A stretch of 62,000 bases of DNA from the NCBI GenBank assembly GCA_029204225.1, contig CM055104.1:28030253-28092252 (forward strand). The letters run 5' to 3'. The DNA comes from Diphasiastrum complanatum. Its lineage: Eukaryota; Streptophyta; Lycopodiopsida; Lycopodiales; Lycopodiaceae. A model generated the notes under the pieces. It was not told where the DNA came from, made no database searches, and saw only the letters and a program-made list of their open reading frames with translations. Position 1 is the stretch's first letter, and each line of letters begins with the position of its first letter. Positions 1 through 12,490 of this stretch are shown in pieces. Made by a program: the position numbers and the translations under genes.

Positions 1-99
1 CTCAAGCACTGATCATCCTCAATCGCCCTCAATCGCTCCAAAGATGCTCAAATCTACAAAAGACAAAGTGAAAGAGAAGGCGCTGGATCGTGCGAATTG

Positions 100-460
100 G
101 AAGATTTAAATAGACGTCGAAATCCGACGGCCTCCAAACACATTAGAATCCGACGTCTGTGCCCATTCAGGCCCGGACAAATGTGCTAGATGTCGTGGAC
201 GGGTTTTTTGGCTTGCCGACGTGGACGTCGGATTACACGTATTTTTTTTTTAAAAAATCTATGACAGGTCATATCCACGTCTGCAAGTCGGAATCCGACA
301 TGTCGGACTCCGACGTGCCTTTGAAAAATTGGTTGTTGCCCATATTTCCCGTCGGACTCTAATTTTCGGACTTTTTACTAGGACGTCGGACTTCGATGTG
401 TCGGATTGCGACGGATCATGAAATTTTCGATCATACATCGCGGACGTTGGAATTTGCACG
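100..460. repeat. Cluster of GTCGGA/TCCGAC palindromic words
   Basis: The words GACGTC, GTCGGA and TCCGAC recur about a dozen times, several arranged as short palindromes such as GTCGGAATCCGAC and GTCGGACTCCGAC near 290-315. The neighbouring DNA lacks them. No convincing coding sequence is seen; short frames on both strands only reflect the repeat. It could be a decayed satellite or the subterminal repeat region of a DNA transposon, where short inverted words bind a transposase. That role is inference. Confidence 0.5.
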
Positions 461-1119
461 ATATGTTATTGTGTAAGTAGTATACCAACTTCAACACTTA
501 GATAAGCAACTTAAATCTCTCCAAGGAAAAAACACATTATATTTTCTTCATGCTCCAAAAGTGAAATTTATACAATATCAAATATCGTGTGGAGAAGTCC
601 TACATGGCAATGTTGCTATTATGGGGACTAAGTCTTAACACCTATCATAACACATGGCTCATGCATGGCCATATTGAACTTAATAAAACCAATATGAACA
701 CACTATCCAGATTGATATTGTATTGTACTTGCTGTTTTACAGTCATTAATGATTGGATCTAATGATTGCATGTTGGTTGAATAGTCAAAAGAATGATTAG
801 ATAGTGATTTTGGACCAAAAGTTGGAGTTTTTGGACTGAAATTAGAACTTGTAATGCTTGCATGCTATGGATTTACAATGATTAGGATCAAATTGCACTT
901 ATTTGTGAATTTGACCCACAAATTTTGGTCAAAATTGGTCAAACTCAAAATTCATAGCCAATATTTTGCATGCACATTTTCAAAGGTGTAATGAAGTTTT
1001 TCTAAGGTTGTCATGAAGTTTGGTTAGGATTGGACACTATTAGGGGGCTCAAAAAGTCAAAAATTAGTGTATTTTTTGGGGGTTTTTGGGCATGAATACC
1101 TATCAAATGTGTTAGCCAA
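461..1119. other. AT-rich stretch without a recognisable gene
   Basis: No coding, RNA or terminal-repeat signal was recognised. The text is AT-rich with many short words such as tttgg and caaaatt, as expected for decayed transposon or intergenic DNA. Confidence 0.5.
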
Positions 1120-1430
1120 CCCATCTCTCATGCTTTTATTGTGTTTGCTAATTGTTGGATCTGAGTGTTATTGGTATTGTCATTTCTTATACTTCTTGTG
1201 AGAGAGAAAGGGAGAGAGAGAGAAAGAGTAGCTTACCTTTGTTGAGGATTGTAGTGTTAGTGGCTATAGTGTTAACTGGTAGAGTTAACGGATGTTAGAG
1301 TTAGATGTGGATCTTCCATTCATGCTATAATCTGAAATATGCTATCGCTTCCTTGGGAATGAACCTACGCGTGACAACTAACTTCTGCTCTTTGATTGCT
1401 TGGATCTTGGGTTGAGGTTAGGAAAGGGAA
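1120..1430 (+). repeat. LTR-type repeat, plus copy of an inverted pair
   Basis: This stretch matches the reverse complement of about 9060-9370. Shared landmarks in order are a gagagagag tract, 'ggatgttagagttagatgtg', 'acctacgcgtgacaactaac' and 'cttggatcttgggttgagg'. The minus copy extends further upstream and carries a TATAAATAG box, so the repeat looks like the 3' half of an LTR, possibly Ty3/gypsy-like. The copies are clearly diverged (old). Confidence 0.6.
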
Positions 1431-1499
1431 GAAAACCCCACTACAAAGACCAATGACAAAGGACCCCCACGCGACTCAATAGGAACACTCACCCTTGAG

Positions 1500-1650
1500 G
1501 GGACTTGGGAGAGAGTACTGACGCTAACCCAGAGCGAGTTACGGGTAGACCCACCCAGGAAAGAGTGGATGGAAGAGTGTGATCGACAAGTGAGTCTTGG
1601 GAAGTCCACTGAGTCTGAGGAGCTGATTTTACTCGCATTTGTTGTAACAT
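1500..1650 (+). pseudogene. Fragment of an unrecognised repeated coding unit
   Basis: One frame reads PPRKEWMEECDRQVSLGKST followed by EELI and AFVV, then breaks. The same peptide occurs at 55375-55490 with few changes, where the frame runs on for about 150 more codons. The conserved peptide in two dispersed copies suggests part of a transposon protein; I do not recognise the family. It sits directly downstream of the LTR-type repeat at 1120-1430. Confidence 0.4.
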
Positions 1651-1689
1651 GAAGGATCTGTTCCTCTCATTACACAACACCGGAACAGA

Positions 1690-4120
1690 CAATACAGTAT
1701 CAACTGAGAAGCACCTCACCTAATTGCTACGAGCCTTACCAAAATCCTTCCAAATGACCCAAACGTTGCTAGCAAAAGATCCAGAGATGACTCTCAAAAA
1801 GGCAATGATCGAGATTTGAGAAGAAGTCAAAGCTCGTGAGCACCCTGATCACAAGGACAAATCTAATCAAGCTCTCTACAACAACAAGGAGAAGTCAAAG
1901 AAGTTCAAGCCTAAGAGGGAGTCTGACCGAATGCAGGATTGAGTCCAGCAAATAGAAGGAGCCAACAAAGGAAAATGGAAGAACAAAGAAAAGCCGAGAC
2001 AACAAGACAATGAAAAGAAGACATGCGTGAGATGCAGACGCGAAGGACACATAGTCGATTCATGTTGGCTGAACCCAAAGATCGAATGCATTCATTGCCA
2101 CAAGAAAGATCATGCAGCCATGGAATGTTACCAGAATCCGAGGAACAAACAACCTCAAGACAAATGGGTGAACCACAATAGTTCATCCTACATCGAAGAT
2201 CCAGAAAGCTCGAAGATGGGCGAAGAAAGGTCGAACAATGGAAATTCGACAGCCTATCTATGTACAGATGTGTTTGCAGCCTCGACATCTGACTCACAAG
2301 AGGTGATCCTTGATTCAGGAGCAACCTCTCACTACGCTACATCGAGACGAATAATGTCTGACTTCCGAAACACAGACCCATCCAGATACATAGTTCTTGG
2401 AGATGGATCAAGACATCAAGTGAATGGTATTGGTTCGATATGGCTCACAGACAGCAAAGACCGATGATTAGACAATATTCTATTCGTGGCCACACTACAA
2501 CAAGACTTGCTCTCAATTGCAAAAATAAAAGAAACTGGGATGCGTGTGACATTTTCAAACGAAACATAAAATGTCGTTGATGCCAACACTAACACACTGA
2601 TTGCACAAGGTAGACGAAAGGGCAGCTTGTATCATCTGAAGGTACACCTACCGACAGATCAAGTACACCGAGCTCACGAATCTACAGATGTTCTATGGCA
2701 TAGAAGACTATGCCACATGAACCCAATGGCATTGTATCAATCAAGCCAACATGGAGCTATCACAAGGGTAAGCCTCACAAATACAACGGGAGCTGGTACA
2801 TTCGGACATCTGCGGACCTTTCAATGTCATCTCAGTGGGAGGCTTGAAATATTACATCACCTTCATTGACAACTACAACAAGTTCGCCAGAGTCTACTTC
2901 ATACACAACAAATCAGAAGCACTCGACAAGTTCATATAATACGTGAACTGGGCAGAAAGATGCACAAGAAGCAAAGGGAAGCAGATCAGAACTGATCATG
3001 GTGGAGAATACATCTCGAACCACTTCGCTGACTTTTGCAATGATTGATAAATCCTTCACAAAAGGACTGCATCCTATACACCACAACATAAAAGTGTAGC
3101 TGAAAGAAAGAATATGACACTCATGGAAGTCGCAAGGTGCATGATGGCCTATTCAAAGGCACCAAGAGTGTTATGGGCTAAAGCAGTAGCTACAGCCTCT
3201 TATATCTAGAACAGGATAGCCAAATCAGGTTTTATTCACATGACACCACACGAACTATGGTGGGGTAGAAAGCCCAATCTGGCACACGTTCAGATATTTG
3301 GCTATGCAGCCTATGCACATGTTTCAAACAAGCTTCGAACGAATCTTGATGAGAAAGTCGAACAAGGATACCTTGTCAGGTATGACAACCATTCGTCACA
3401 ACCATTCATCATACTACATGATCTACATGCCAGAGATGAATCAAGTGAAGACAGTCAAAGATGTCAAGTTCGATGAGACCAGAACAATGGCCAATGTAAG
3501 CTAGCTATAAGGTCTTAGAGAAGTAGTACTACGATCTGCCAACCATGACAGAGGGAGTAGAACCTGACCACTAGATAAAGATGTTTGAATTCCACATCAG
3601 TTGAGCGATGAATCAGACGAAGAAAGAGCTAGATGCACTCCTACAACGATGCAAGTTGGGCATCAGTCAAGGACGACCATAAAAGTGTCTCAGGAGGATA
3701 CACCATTGTAGCGAGCACAACAATTCTCTGGGTCAGCAAGAAGCAGACCATCATAGCTCAGTCATCTATGAAGCAGAATATGTTGTAGCCATAAAAATGG
3801 CCAATGAAATCACATGGCTCAGACAGTTCCTCAACGGACTAGGTGAAACGACTAGAGAGCCTTTGATTTTGCAAATGGATAACACTTTTGCCATACAATT
3901 GATGAAGGATCCTGTGTTTCACTCAAGAACAAAACACATTGCAATCAAATATCATTCGATAAGGGACCTAGTCACAAGAAACGAATTGAAGACCAGTTTC
4001 ATTGGAACAAAGCAAATGGTGGCGGACATCTTCATTAAGCCCTTAGACAGAGGATTGTTCGAGAGGCAGAGGAAGAGTCTAGGAGACATAAAGCTGCCAC
4101 GCTTTGAGAGGGAGCTAAAG
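1690..4120 (+). pseudogene. Decayed Ty1/copia gag-pol (plus strand)
   Basis: Remnants follow copia order. The gag tail (LLRALPKSFQ near 1725) leads to two CCHC zinc knuckles at about 2024-2135 (CVRCRREGHIVDSC and CIHCHKKDHAAMEC). Next come the protease motif DSGATSHY near 2310, the GAG-pre-integrase HRRLCHMNP near 2700, integrase HGGEYIS near 3000 with the VAERKN block near 3095, and the RNase H tail ADIFIKPLDRG near 4025. The RT domain is missing between about 3500 and 3660, and several stops and frameshifts interrupt the frame. In life this polyprotein makes the capsid and the enzymes for reverse transcription and integration; this copy cannot be functional. Confidence 0.9.
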
Positions 4121-4435
4121 AAACAAAATGTTTCGAGCCACAAACCTTGGCTAGCTTTCGAGCTCATGTCTACACAAACGCAAGGGAACTTCTTGAACGC
4201 GAAGACCAAAGCTTCGAGGACTGAAGGATGCTCGAAGACGAAGGTCAAATGTTTGTGGACTGAAGGACACCCGAACACAAAGATAAAATGTTCGTGGAAC
4301 CAAAGAAGCTCAATAGCGAAGCTGAAGGCCGAAGAATACACGAAGGCAAAGAAGACTCGAAGACCGAGAGGCAGCGGATCTTCATGCTCCAAGTACAAAG
4401 AAATACCAAGAAAGTACCAGGGGGACGTACTCCTC
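4120..4435 (+). repeat. 3' tail repeat, also present at 56065-56375
   Basis: The segment downstream of the copia RNase H tail matches 56065-56375 in direct orientation. Shared landmarks are 'gctcatgtctacacaaacgc', 'gaaccaaagaagctcaatag', 'gactcgaagaccgagaggca' and 'gaaagtaccagggggac'. It is purine-rich and stays open as a Lys/Thr/Ser-rich extension of the upstream RNase H frame. It is probably the 3' untranslated tail and polypurine region of this copia family. Confidence 0.6.
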
Positions 4436-4640
4436 TATGGATGATATTGAAGGCAATCTGAATACCATTGGAACGTGCTTAATCAATTGTTCTTGTAATC
4501 TCAGATTATATTAAACCCTTTCTCTCTCCATCTATATAATCAGATTGAAGATGAGAGAATCAGATGAATATCAAGTTGGATTGTCAATTATCAAGTTGGA
4601 TATCAAGATGAATATCAAGTTGAGTGTCAACCTGAGATTG
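4428..4640 (+). repeat. Putative LTR start with short tandem repeats
   Basis: About four imperfect copies of a unit around 'atatcaagttgga' lie at 4562-4635. The block from 'gatgatattgaaggcaatctg' onward resembles the reverse complement of 27940-28056 ('gttgacactcaact', 'aattgacaatccaa', 'ctgattatata', 'tgccttcaat'). It follows the polypurine end of the plus-strand copia, so an LTR remnant is the best reading. 4640-4754 shows nothing further. Confidence 0.45.
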
Positions 4641-4754
4641 GGTCCGACATACTACCTAGTGGTAGTCGCCAATGTTAGCCGATATTTCTGCATGGAAAAT
4701 CAGGCTAATATTGAAGCTTAAGTTCCCAATAACTAAAATACCGGCATGTAAAAC

Positions 4755-6895
4755 CCGATTATTATTCTTGCATGAAATATGGGATTATTGGCAAGAGCCT
4801 GGGCCGAGATGTTATCACACTTGAGCATTGGTAGATCATCTTCCTTGATGCACTTTAGCTCCATTAATAACCTCTTGATCCAAAGCACCTCTTTGGTAGT
4901 TGTAGTGAGTTCTTTGTACTCATCCTCACATGAAGAGAGAGATATAGTATCTTGCTTTTTGGAAAAGCCAAGATATTAGATTGCCTCCAAAAAAGATAGT
5001 GTATGCACTAATAGACTTTCGATCCATCTTGTCACTTGCAAAATCCGAGTAGCTAACAATGGATAGATCTTCACTTTTATAAAGTAGACCATAATTACAA
5101 GATGAAGATTCATATCTTAGAATCCTCTTGGCCATCTTCCAATGATGAATCTTAGGATCTTGCATAAATTGACTCAATTTGTGCACACAAAAACTTAGAT
5201 CGAGCCTAGTAATGGTAAGCCAAATCAAGGAGCCTACAAGACTCCTAGAAAGTGTGATGTCCTTGAAGGATCTTTCATCACCTTTATTAGGATCTTTTAC
5301 AATTTGCTCCATTGGAATATCTATGCTCTTAGAATTTTCCATATGGAATTTTTTCAACATAGAGTCAGCATATCTAGATTGGCATATAAAAACATGATCT
5401 TCACAAAAATTAATCTCTAGGCCTAGGATGTAATGTATTTCTCATAGATTTTGCATTTTAAACTCACATCCAAGTGCTAGCTTAGTTTCATCAACTAGCT
5501 TGATACAACTTCCACAAAGAGTAATGTCATCAACATAAATTAGAAGAATGACAATATTACTATCAACAAATTTTAGATACATGGAAGGATCATAGTCACT
5601 AAGAGTAAATCCTAGTGAGATAAGGAAAGAATTAAGTCTTGAATACCATGATCTTGGTGCGTGCTTGAGTCCATAAAGGATTTTGAAGAGCAAGCACACT
5701 TTGGACTCATCCTTGATGAATCCTTGAGGTTGTTCCATATAGATCTCCTCCTCAAGATAACCGTTTAGAAAAGCATTGGATACATCTGATTGGAACACCT
5801 TCCACCTAAAGAAACAAGCAAGAGAAATAAGAATTCTTATTGTCACCATCTTTGCAACGGGTGCAAAGGTCTCCTCATAATCAAGGCCATGGATTTGAGC
5901 AAATCCTTTGGCACATAATCTTGCTTTATACTTGTTGATGGTGCCATCATGATTGAACTTGATCCGAAATATCCACTTGCAACCAATCACATGCTTGTTG
6001 GATGGAGGATCCACAAGCTCCCAAGTATTGTTGGTGATCAATGTATCATACTCTTGGTTCATGGCATCATACCACTCCTTGGTATTGAGTGCCTCTTGTA
6101 CATTCTTTGGCTCTTCATGAGAGACATAAAAAACATAATTAGTGGAATCAAGATCCACTTGTTTGCCTTTCTCAACATATGAGAGCCTCTTAGGCTTGGA
6201 TCTATCTCTCATGGATCTTCTTGGTGAGAAAATCTGAGGAGAGTCTTCTTCAAATCTCGACCCCATCACATCATGATTGTCTTCAAGATCAATAATTGGT
6301 GATGCATCCATAGACTTCTTGATCTCGGCCTCTTCAAAAGATGAGTGTTGATCTTCATGAAAGACATCATCTCTACTTTCAATAACTTGAGAAGTAGAGA
6401 GCATAAAGACTCTATAGGCCTTCTTGGTGGATGAGTATCCAACCATGATCCCTTTGCATGCACTAGGATCTTCCTTCTTCCTTGTTTCCAAGGGAATATG
6501 GGCAAAGCATATGCATCCAAAAACTCTAAGGTGATCAACCTTAGGCTTCTTCAAATATAAGATTTCATATGGTGACTTTCCTCCAAGAGCTATATGTGGG
6601 AGCCTATTGCAAAGATAATTTGCACAATTAATGGCTTCTCCCCAAGAATCTTTGGGCAAAGATGCCTCAATTCTCATAGATTTTGAACATTCACATAGAG
6701 ATCTATTCTTTCTCTCGGCCACTCGATTTTGAGATGGAGAGTAGGCACAAGAGAACTCTCTTTTGATGCCTTCAAGCTCACAAAAATCATGAAATTTATT
6801 GGAGATATATTCGCCACCTCCATCACTTCTAAGAGCTTCAATCTTGAATGAGAATTGCTTCTCGACATAAGCTTTGACAAAAACAAGAAGCTAGT
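4755..6895 (-). pseudogene. Ty1/copia pol remnant (integrase-RT-RNase H)
   Basis: Read on the minus strand, this gives the integrase block with SDGGGEY near 6810, VAERKNRSLCECSK near 6700 and NYLCNRLP near 6610. RT follows with CKWIFRIKFNHDG near 5960, ETFAPVAK near 5870 and IYVDDITLCG near 5530. RNase H has SDFASDKMDRKSISA near 5020. One stop at about 5442 and a frameshift near 4970 break the frame. The RNase H tail (NNPIFHAR near 4770) ends abruptly at about 4755, and the integrase N-terminus is replaced by unrelated DNA at about 6895. Gag and protease are absent. It belongs to the same broad subgroup as the intact element at 13605-19919. Confidence 0.9.
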
Positions 6896-7400
6896 TAATC
6901 CACAATGCAAGGAATTCAAGCATGCTCATAGAAATTTCACTCAAGAACATTGCCATGAACAAAGAGCTTAGCAATCATCAAGAACTCATGGAGGATCCTC
7001 TTTATTTGCTCAAGAGAACTTGACAATACATTCAAAGCTCCCTCACAAGAGAGAGGGGACCTTAAATAAGTAAGAAGGCTGCCCATGTGGAGCCCAAGTG
7101 GCAATTTCATCAAATTAGAAATTACATGTGGAATTTGCCCTTCCACTAAAGGTCACCATCAAAAGGTGGCTCACTCTAACTAATTTAAAGGGAGTCTAAA
7201 TTTATTTACAAAGCCTACGAAATATGACTAGCTCCTACTTGGTCATTCCTTCTTTGGGATACACCATGTAGGGTCACATAGATAGCTCACTGTCTTCCTA
7301 GCTAGTTCTTCCTCGGCTCTCAGCTTCTTTTGCTCTCCTCCTTCTGAGAACTCCTCGGTCATGGGTGAGAGATAACTTGTGTCTTCAGCTTGGCTCGACA
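6896..7400. other. No gene recognised
   Basis: A minus frame at about 6937-7146 is open but has no recognisable motif. The rest, with CT-rich text near 7290-7350, shows no clear coding or repeat signal. Confidence 0.4.
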
Positions 7401-7479
7401 TCTGGGGATTCTGTGAAATCTGCTAATAGTCAGCAACGACAATCTTCATCAGCTCAGTGGTTATTCTGATGCAAGCTAG

Positions 7480-7934
7480 GGAGGAGATGTAAACAATCGT
7501 AAATCCACATCTAGATTTACATTCTTCTTCAACGACGGTCCTATCTCATGGAACAGTCGTAAGCAAACTTCTGTCGCACTTTCTTCTACAGAAGCAGAAT
7601 ACATTGCTGCTTCTCAATCTATCAAGGAAGCGTTTTGGTTGAGAAATTTACTGTCAGATGTTAATCTGAATCAGTATAGCCCTACAGTTTTATTTTGTGA
7701 TAATCAAAGTGTTATTGCTTTATGGCCAACCCTAGATTTTACTCTAGGAGTAAGCACATTGAAATCAGATATCACTACATCAGAGGCAAGGTTCTCAACA
7801 AGGAAGTAAGCTTAACGTATTGCAGAACGCAGGACATGGTTGTAGACATATTCACGAAAGCACTCAGTGTTAATGCACACAATAAATTTTGTGCATTGCT
7901 TAGTCTGAAGATCAAGGCATTCACGGATCCAGAT
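7480..7934 (+). pseudogene. Copia family A RNase H tail, truncated
   Basis: The plus-strand RNase H C-terminal half reads SSTEAEYIAASQS near 7595, FWLRNLL near 7635, a CDNQSV block near 7700, SRSKHIEIRYHYIRGK near 7740-7785 and DIFTKALS near 7845. The frame shifts after the CDNQSVIA block at about 7720, and a stop follows the final DPD at 7937. Everything upstream of RNase H is gone. The minus element at 33686-37245 is the same family; its 34020-34140 matches 7415-7560 in reverse complement. The fragment runs directly into a polypurine tract and an LTR, so it is the 3' end of a former full element. Confidence 0.88.
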
Positions 7935-7944
7935 TAAGAGGGGG
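7935..7944 (+). other. Polypurine tract (plus-strand primer)
   Basis: The purine run AAGAGGGGG sits directly against the LTR start TGTTGA, the usual place where plus-strand DNA synthesis is primed in LTR retrotransposons. Confidence 0.75.
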
Positions 7945-8951
7945 TGTTGAATCTATTTCCTCTAGTCACCTAAATCCCATTTTTGATCTGCCTCCATTCA
8001 TGCTGCATATTTACTCACGTTGTTGCGCAGTCTGCATATTCACATGCAAATTCTCACAAGCGATGAAAAGACGAAAAGCAAAGGCTGACGTCACACCCTC
8101 TTCACGCTCATGCAGCTGTGCTAACAGACTGGACGACAACTGCACACCCACGATCTCCTATAGACAACACATCCACCATGTACTTTCTTCATCTGCACAC
8201 CTGTAGCATTATGTATATATTGAATACCATTTGTGTATTCATTAAGAAGTTAGTAAGCGAGAGAGAATGAAGAAGAGAAGCTTATCAAAGATAGACAGAA
8301 GTAGATGCTCTATGCATTGATTCTTTAATTTGTCAGCAATAAGGTTTCAATCCTTTGCAATTTGAATAAGCTTCGTAGGGCACGCAGCTTCGTCCGCTAC
8401 AGTCTTGTGCTCTACCGCATTATTGACATGTATACTTGATATACTTAATATGATACAGTTCTTTGTTTTGCGTTCAGATTTGTGTTAATATTGCTATGCT
8501 TATTATTCATTCTGTCTGATCTTTCTAGTTGCTCTCTCTGATAATAGACGACTAACATTTAGTCTTGTCTTTCGCAAATGTTTTGCGACTAATTATCAGT
8601 CGAGCACTGTCTAGCTCTTTGTGAATCATTCGCGGCACATAATTTGTCTAATTATTCTTCTGGCGCTTCGTTTATTAATGTTTGGCTACGTAATCAAGAA
8701 CGACCGTGATTCCATCACTAACGTTCTGTTCGTTCTGATAAGCGTAGTCATGCTTTCAAAGAGAGTCGCATAGCTCGTTTCGCTGCGCACGAACAATTTT
8801 TGTTCGAGTTTGTTTCTCGTTTGAGTTCGTTTCTCATTCGCGTTTCGTTTCTCGTTCGTGTTCGTCTTACCCCTCTGAGCTAAAAAAAAAAAAATTTGTT
8901 TCTAACATACGACACCTTTCTCAACTCTCGCTACTCTCCCTCTCTCCAACA
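7945..8951 (+). mobile_element. 3' LTR of copia family A (TGTTG...CAACA)
   Basis: This 1007-bp LTR starts TGTTGAATC right after the polypurine tract and ends CTCTCCAACA. The minus-strand LTR at 37246-38284 matches it along its length. Its 3' third (8770-8880) is full of 'gttcgtttctc' words and TTCG-rich repeats. The 5' LTR of this copy is missing, so no target duplication can be tested. Confidence 0.85.
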
Positions 8952-9049
8952 AGATCATCAATTTTGGCATGCTAGAATTGCATAAATCACTAATATTTGA
9001 TCATAAGAAAAAAAATATAGTAAGGTACTATCCATGTGTAGCAAAATTA

Positions 9050-9720
9050 TTTCTTATCCTATCCTCAACCCAAGATCCAAGCAATCTAGCATCAAGGAGA
9101 TGAAGTTAGTTGTCACGCGTAGGTTCGATCCGATGAGAGCAATAGCTTATCTCAGAATTCAGCATGTATGGAAGATCCACATCTAACTCTAACATCCATT
9201 AACCCTAAGCATTAACACGACTCAATTAACACTACATCCATTAACCCTACGATCCACAATTTGCTTCTCTTTCTCTCTCTCTTTTGCTCTCTCACGAAAA
9301 GCATAAGAAATAACAATTTCAATAATATTCAGATCTAACAATTAGCAAAAATACAACAAAGCATGAGAGACGGAGAAAAAAGGATAGAGAGCAAGGACAT
9401 TCACAACTCCATTCCATAAGAGAGCCAATATGCTTATATTAAAATGAAGATTTGAACATGAGAAGCAACTCGAGTTTGCCCCTATTTATAGTGGAGAGAA
9501 GGGCCTTGGCCTCAAAATCCTATTGGCACATTTCTCCCTCCCTAACTATTCAAACTTAAAAAAGAGTGGCAAGCCGTTCAATAATTGGAAGGCACATGTA
9601 ATTTGTAGAGACAAATTGCTCCTAAGTAATAAAGACTTTCCCAGTTTCAAACTCAGATAGACTTTGATGATATAGAATTATCAATGATTAATATTCTTTT
9701 AGGATATTGTATGAATTTAA
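9050..9720 (-). repeat. LTR-type repeat with TATA box, minus copy
   Basis: Its inner part (about 9060-9370) is the reverse complement of 1120-1430. Continuing upstream on the minus strand it shows a CTATAAATAG box near 9485-9496, preceded by 'ccaaggcccttctctcca'. That promoter-like arrangement fits the U3/R part of an LTR. No protein domain adjoins it. Confidence 0.55.
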
Positions 9721-10090
9721 TTGTGTGGAGGGGGGGAGGGTGTGTGTGTGTGAAGGAATCGTTGGATGAAGTTGTGTGAATCGTGGAAACAGTCGTGGAG
9801 AATTAGTGAGTGAAAGAGAAATCGTAGGAACTCGCAGTTGAAATCGCCAAGAAGTCATGCGAGGTGGATTCGCAGAGAGGGAAGAAACTCACAAGGAGAA
9901 TTCGCACGGAGAAGTCACATGGAGAATTCGTGAGGGAGAGGTGAGAGGATTCGCGAGGATTCGCGATGAAGGGGGAGGGAAAGTACAATGCAGGAGATTC
10001 GCATGTGAACTCGTGTGGGATTTGTGGAGGAGAAGTCACTGGAAATCGCCCCTGAAGTCACAAATTCTTAGGGAGGCCCTTTTTTTTTAA
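9721..10090. other. Purine-rich stretch with repeated GATTCGC words
   Basis: The plus strand is strongly G/A-biased, and GATTCGC, GAATTCG and GAAGTCAC words recur between about 9860 and 10010. Frames are open on both strands, but the predicted proteins are low complexity, so no gene is called. Confidence 0.45.
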
Positions 10091-11420
10091 TTTGGTTTAT
10101 TCTTAGGGTTAGGGTTAGGTCTGGACTAGGATTCAAATTTTAGGGCACAGGGGCTTAGGGCTAGGGTTGTAGGTAGGTAGAGTTAGATAAGTTTTCTTTT
10201 TAAGAAATTAAACTTCAAAATGAAAAATTTGAAAAAAATTTGCAATGGAAGCAAAACTTCATAGTTGAAGTGTTGAAGTGCTTCTCTCTTACTTGGAAAA
10301 ATCCACAAGAAAAATTTCAGAATTCTGGCCAACTTAGCCCATCTCCACTAAATTGATCATAACTCTCTCAATATTGATCCAAATCACACAAACTCAGTAC
10401 CTCTGAAAAGCTACAACAAGCTTTATTAGCCTATGGATCAGATCAATAATTGAAGGTGATTTGATAGGTCAAATTAATCGCAGAACAGGTCTGAAAATTT
10501 TGAAAAAAGAAAAACTAACAAAACTAGAGCGAGGAATCAAGAATTGTCATAACTCCTTGGATACTAATCCAAATGACCTGCCATATGGATCAGATTAAAG
10601 CTAAAACAATGCTCTAAAATCTTATGTAAAGAAACTTGAAATAAAAATTCAGATCAAATCTAAAAAATTCAAATCAAGTGAAAGCAAAATCCTAGTCACC
10701 TATCTTTGGGAAAAGTGCAATAACTTTTGCATCTTTTATCCAAATGCCTTGCAAATTGATGCAAATTAAAGCTAAAACAAAGCTCTAAAAATATATTGAA
10801 TCAAATTAGAAATGAAACATGAAATTGAATGTCGAAATTGGTCTGAGCAAACCTAAAAATTTCAAACTTAAAAATTAGCAAAAAGAAAACTACAAGTGCA
10901 ATAAACTTATCAAATCTAATGAAATTTACATAGAATCATCATTAATCGTGGATCTATGCTATGATACTAAGCTATGTCATGTGCCAAATCCCAAACTAAT
11001 AGCAATTACAATGAAGTAAAGCTAATAGCAAGAAAAGTACAAGACCATCATGATAGCATATCCATAGAAAGCTAGAAATATGGAGAACACCATAGAATCA
11101 CATTAGCAATGGAAAGAAGAGTACAAGATATGTACATGAGCATTGATTCATGTGGATAGGGCACATGAGACCTAGCAATGGAGATCCCTATGGCTCACAT
11201 TCACAAGGAAGTTAGAAGCTCTCACTTGCAAATGAGCCAAAAGATTCACAAATTGATGTCTCTTGCCTAGTTATAGATGATGCTCTCACTAAACTTAACT
11301 ATCTTGAGAGATAGTTAGTCCTTGTTAAGTATTATTTAAACTATATTGGGGCCTTGTTGGCCTATTATCCTTATTAATTACTTTGGAGTGCCTAAGGAGG
11401 GAACCGCCTTGTTCTTAAGG
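10091..11420. repeat. AT-rich degenerate tandem units of about 180 bp
   Basis: Three diverged units begin near 10367, 10547 and 10717. Each has a 'cataactc..tt/gg' opening, then 'atccaaat', then 'gatcagattaaagctaaaacaa.gctctaaaa', and ends in an AAAATT-rich tail. Such arrays are typical of plant LTR or 3' non-coding regions. From 10900 to 11420 I see only AT-rich text and a short inverted word pair TAACTATCT/AGATAGTTA near 11295. Confidence 0.5.
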
Positions 11421-11449
11421 CTAATGGCTCCTTTTGGGCCTACAAAGCT

Positions 11450-12490
<1,041 letters not shown>

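Noticed and set aside
3952-4398. 148-codon minus-strand frame opposite the copia tail
   Set aside because: Antisense shadow of the RNase H tail and the purine-rich 3' tail repeat.
9803-10090. Overlapping open frames on both strands in the purine-rich block
   Set aside because: Low-complexity composition keeps several frames open; no motif recognised.
10095-10130. TTAGGG words resembling telomere repeat
   Set aside because: Only two to three consecutive units, followed by ordinary sequence; too short for a telomere and not the common plant TTTAGGG.
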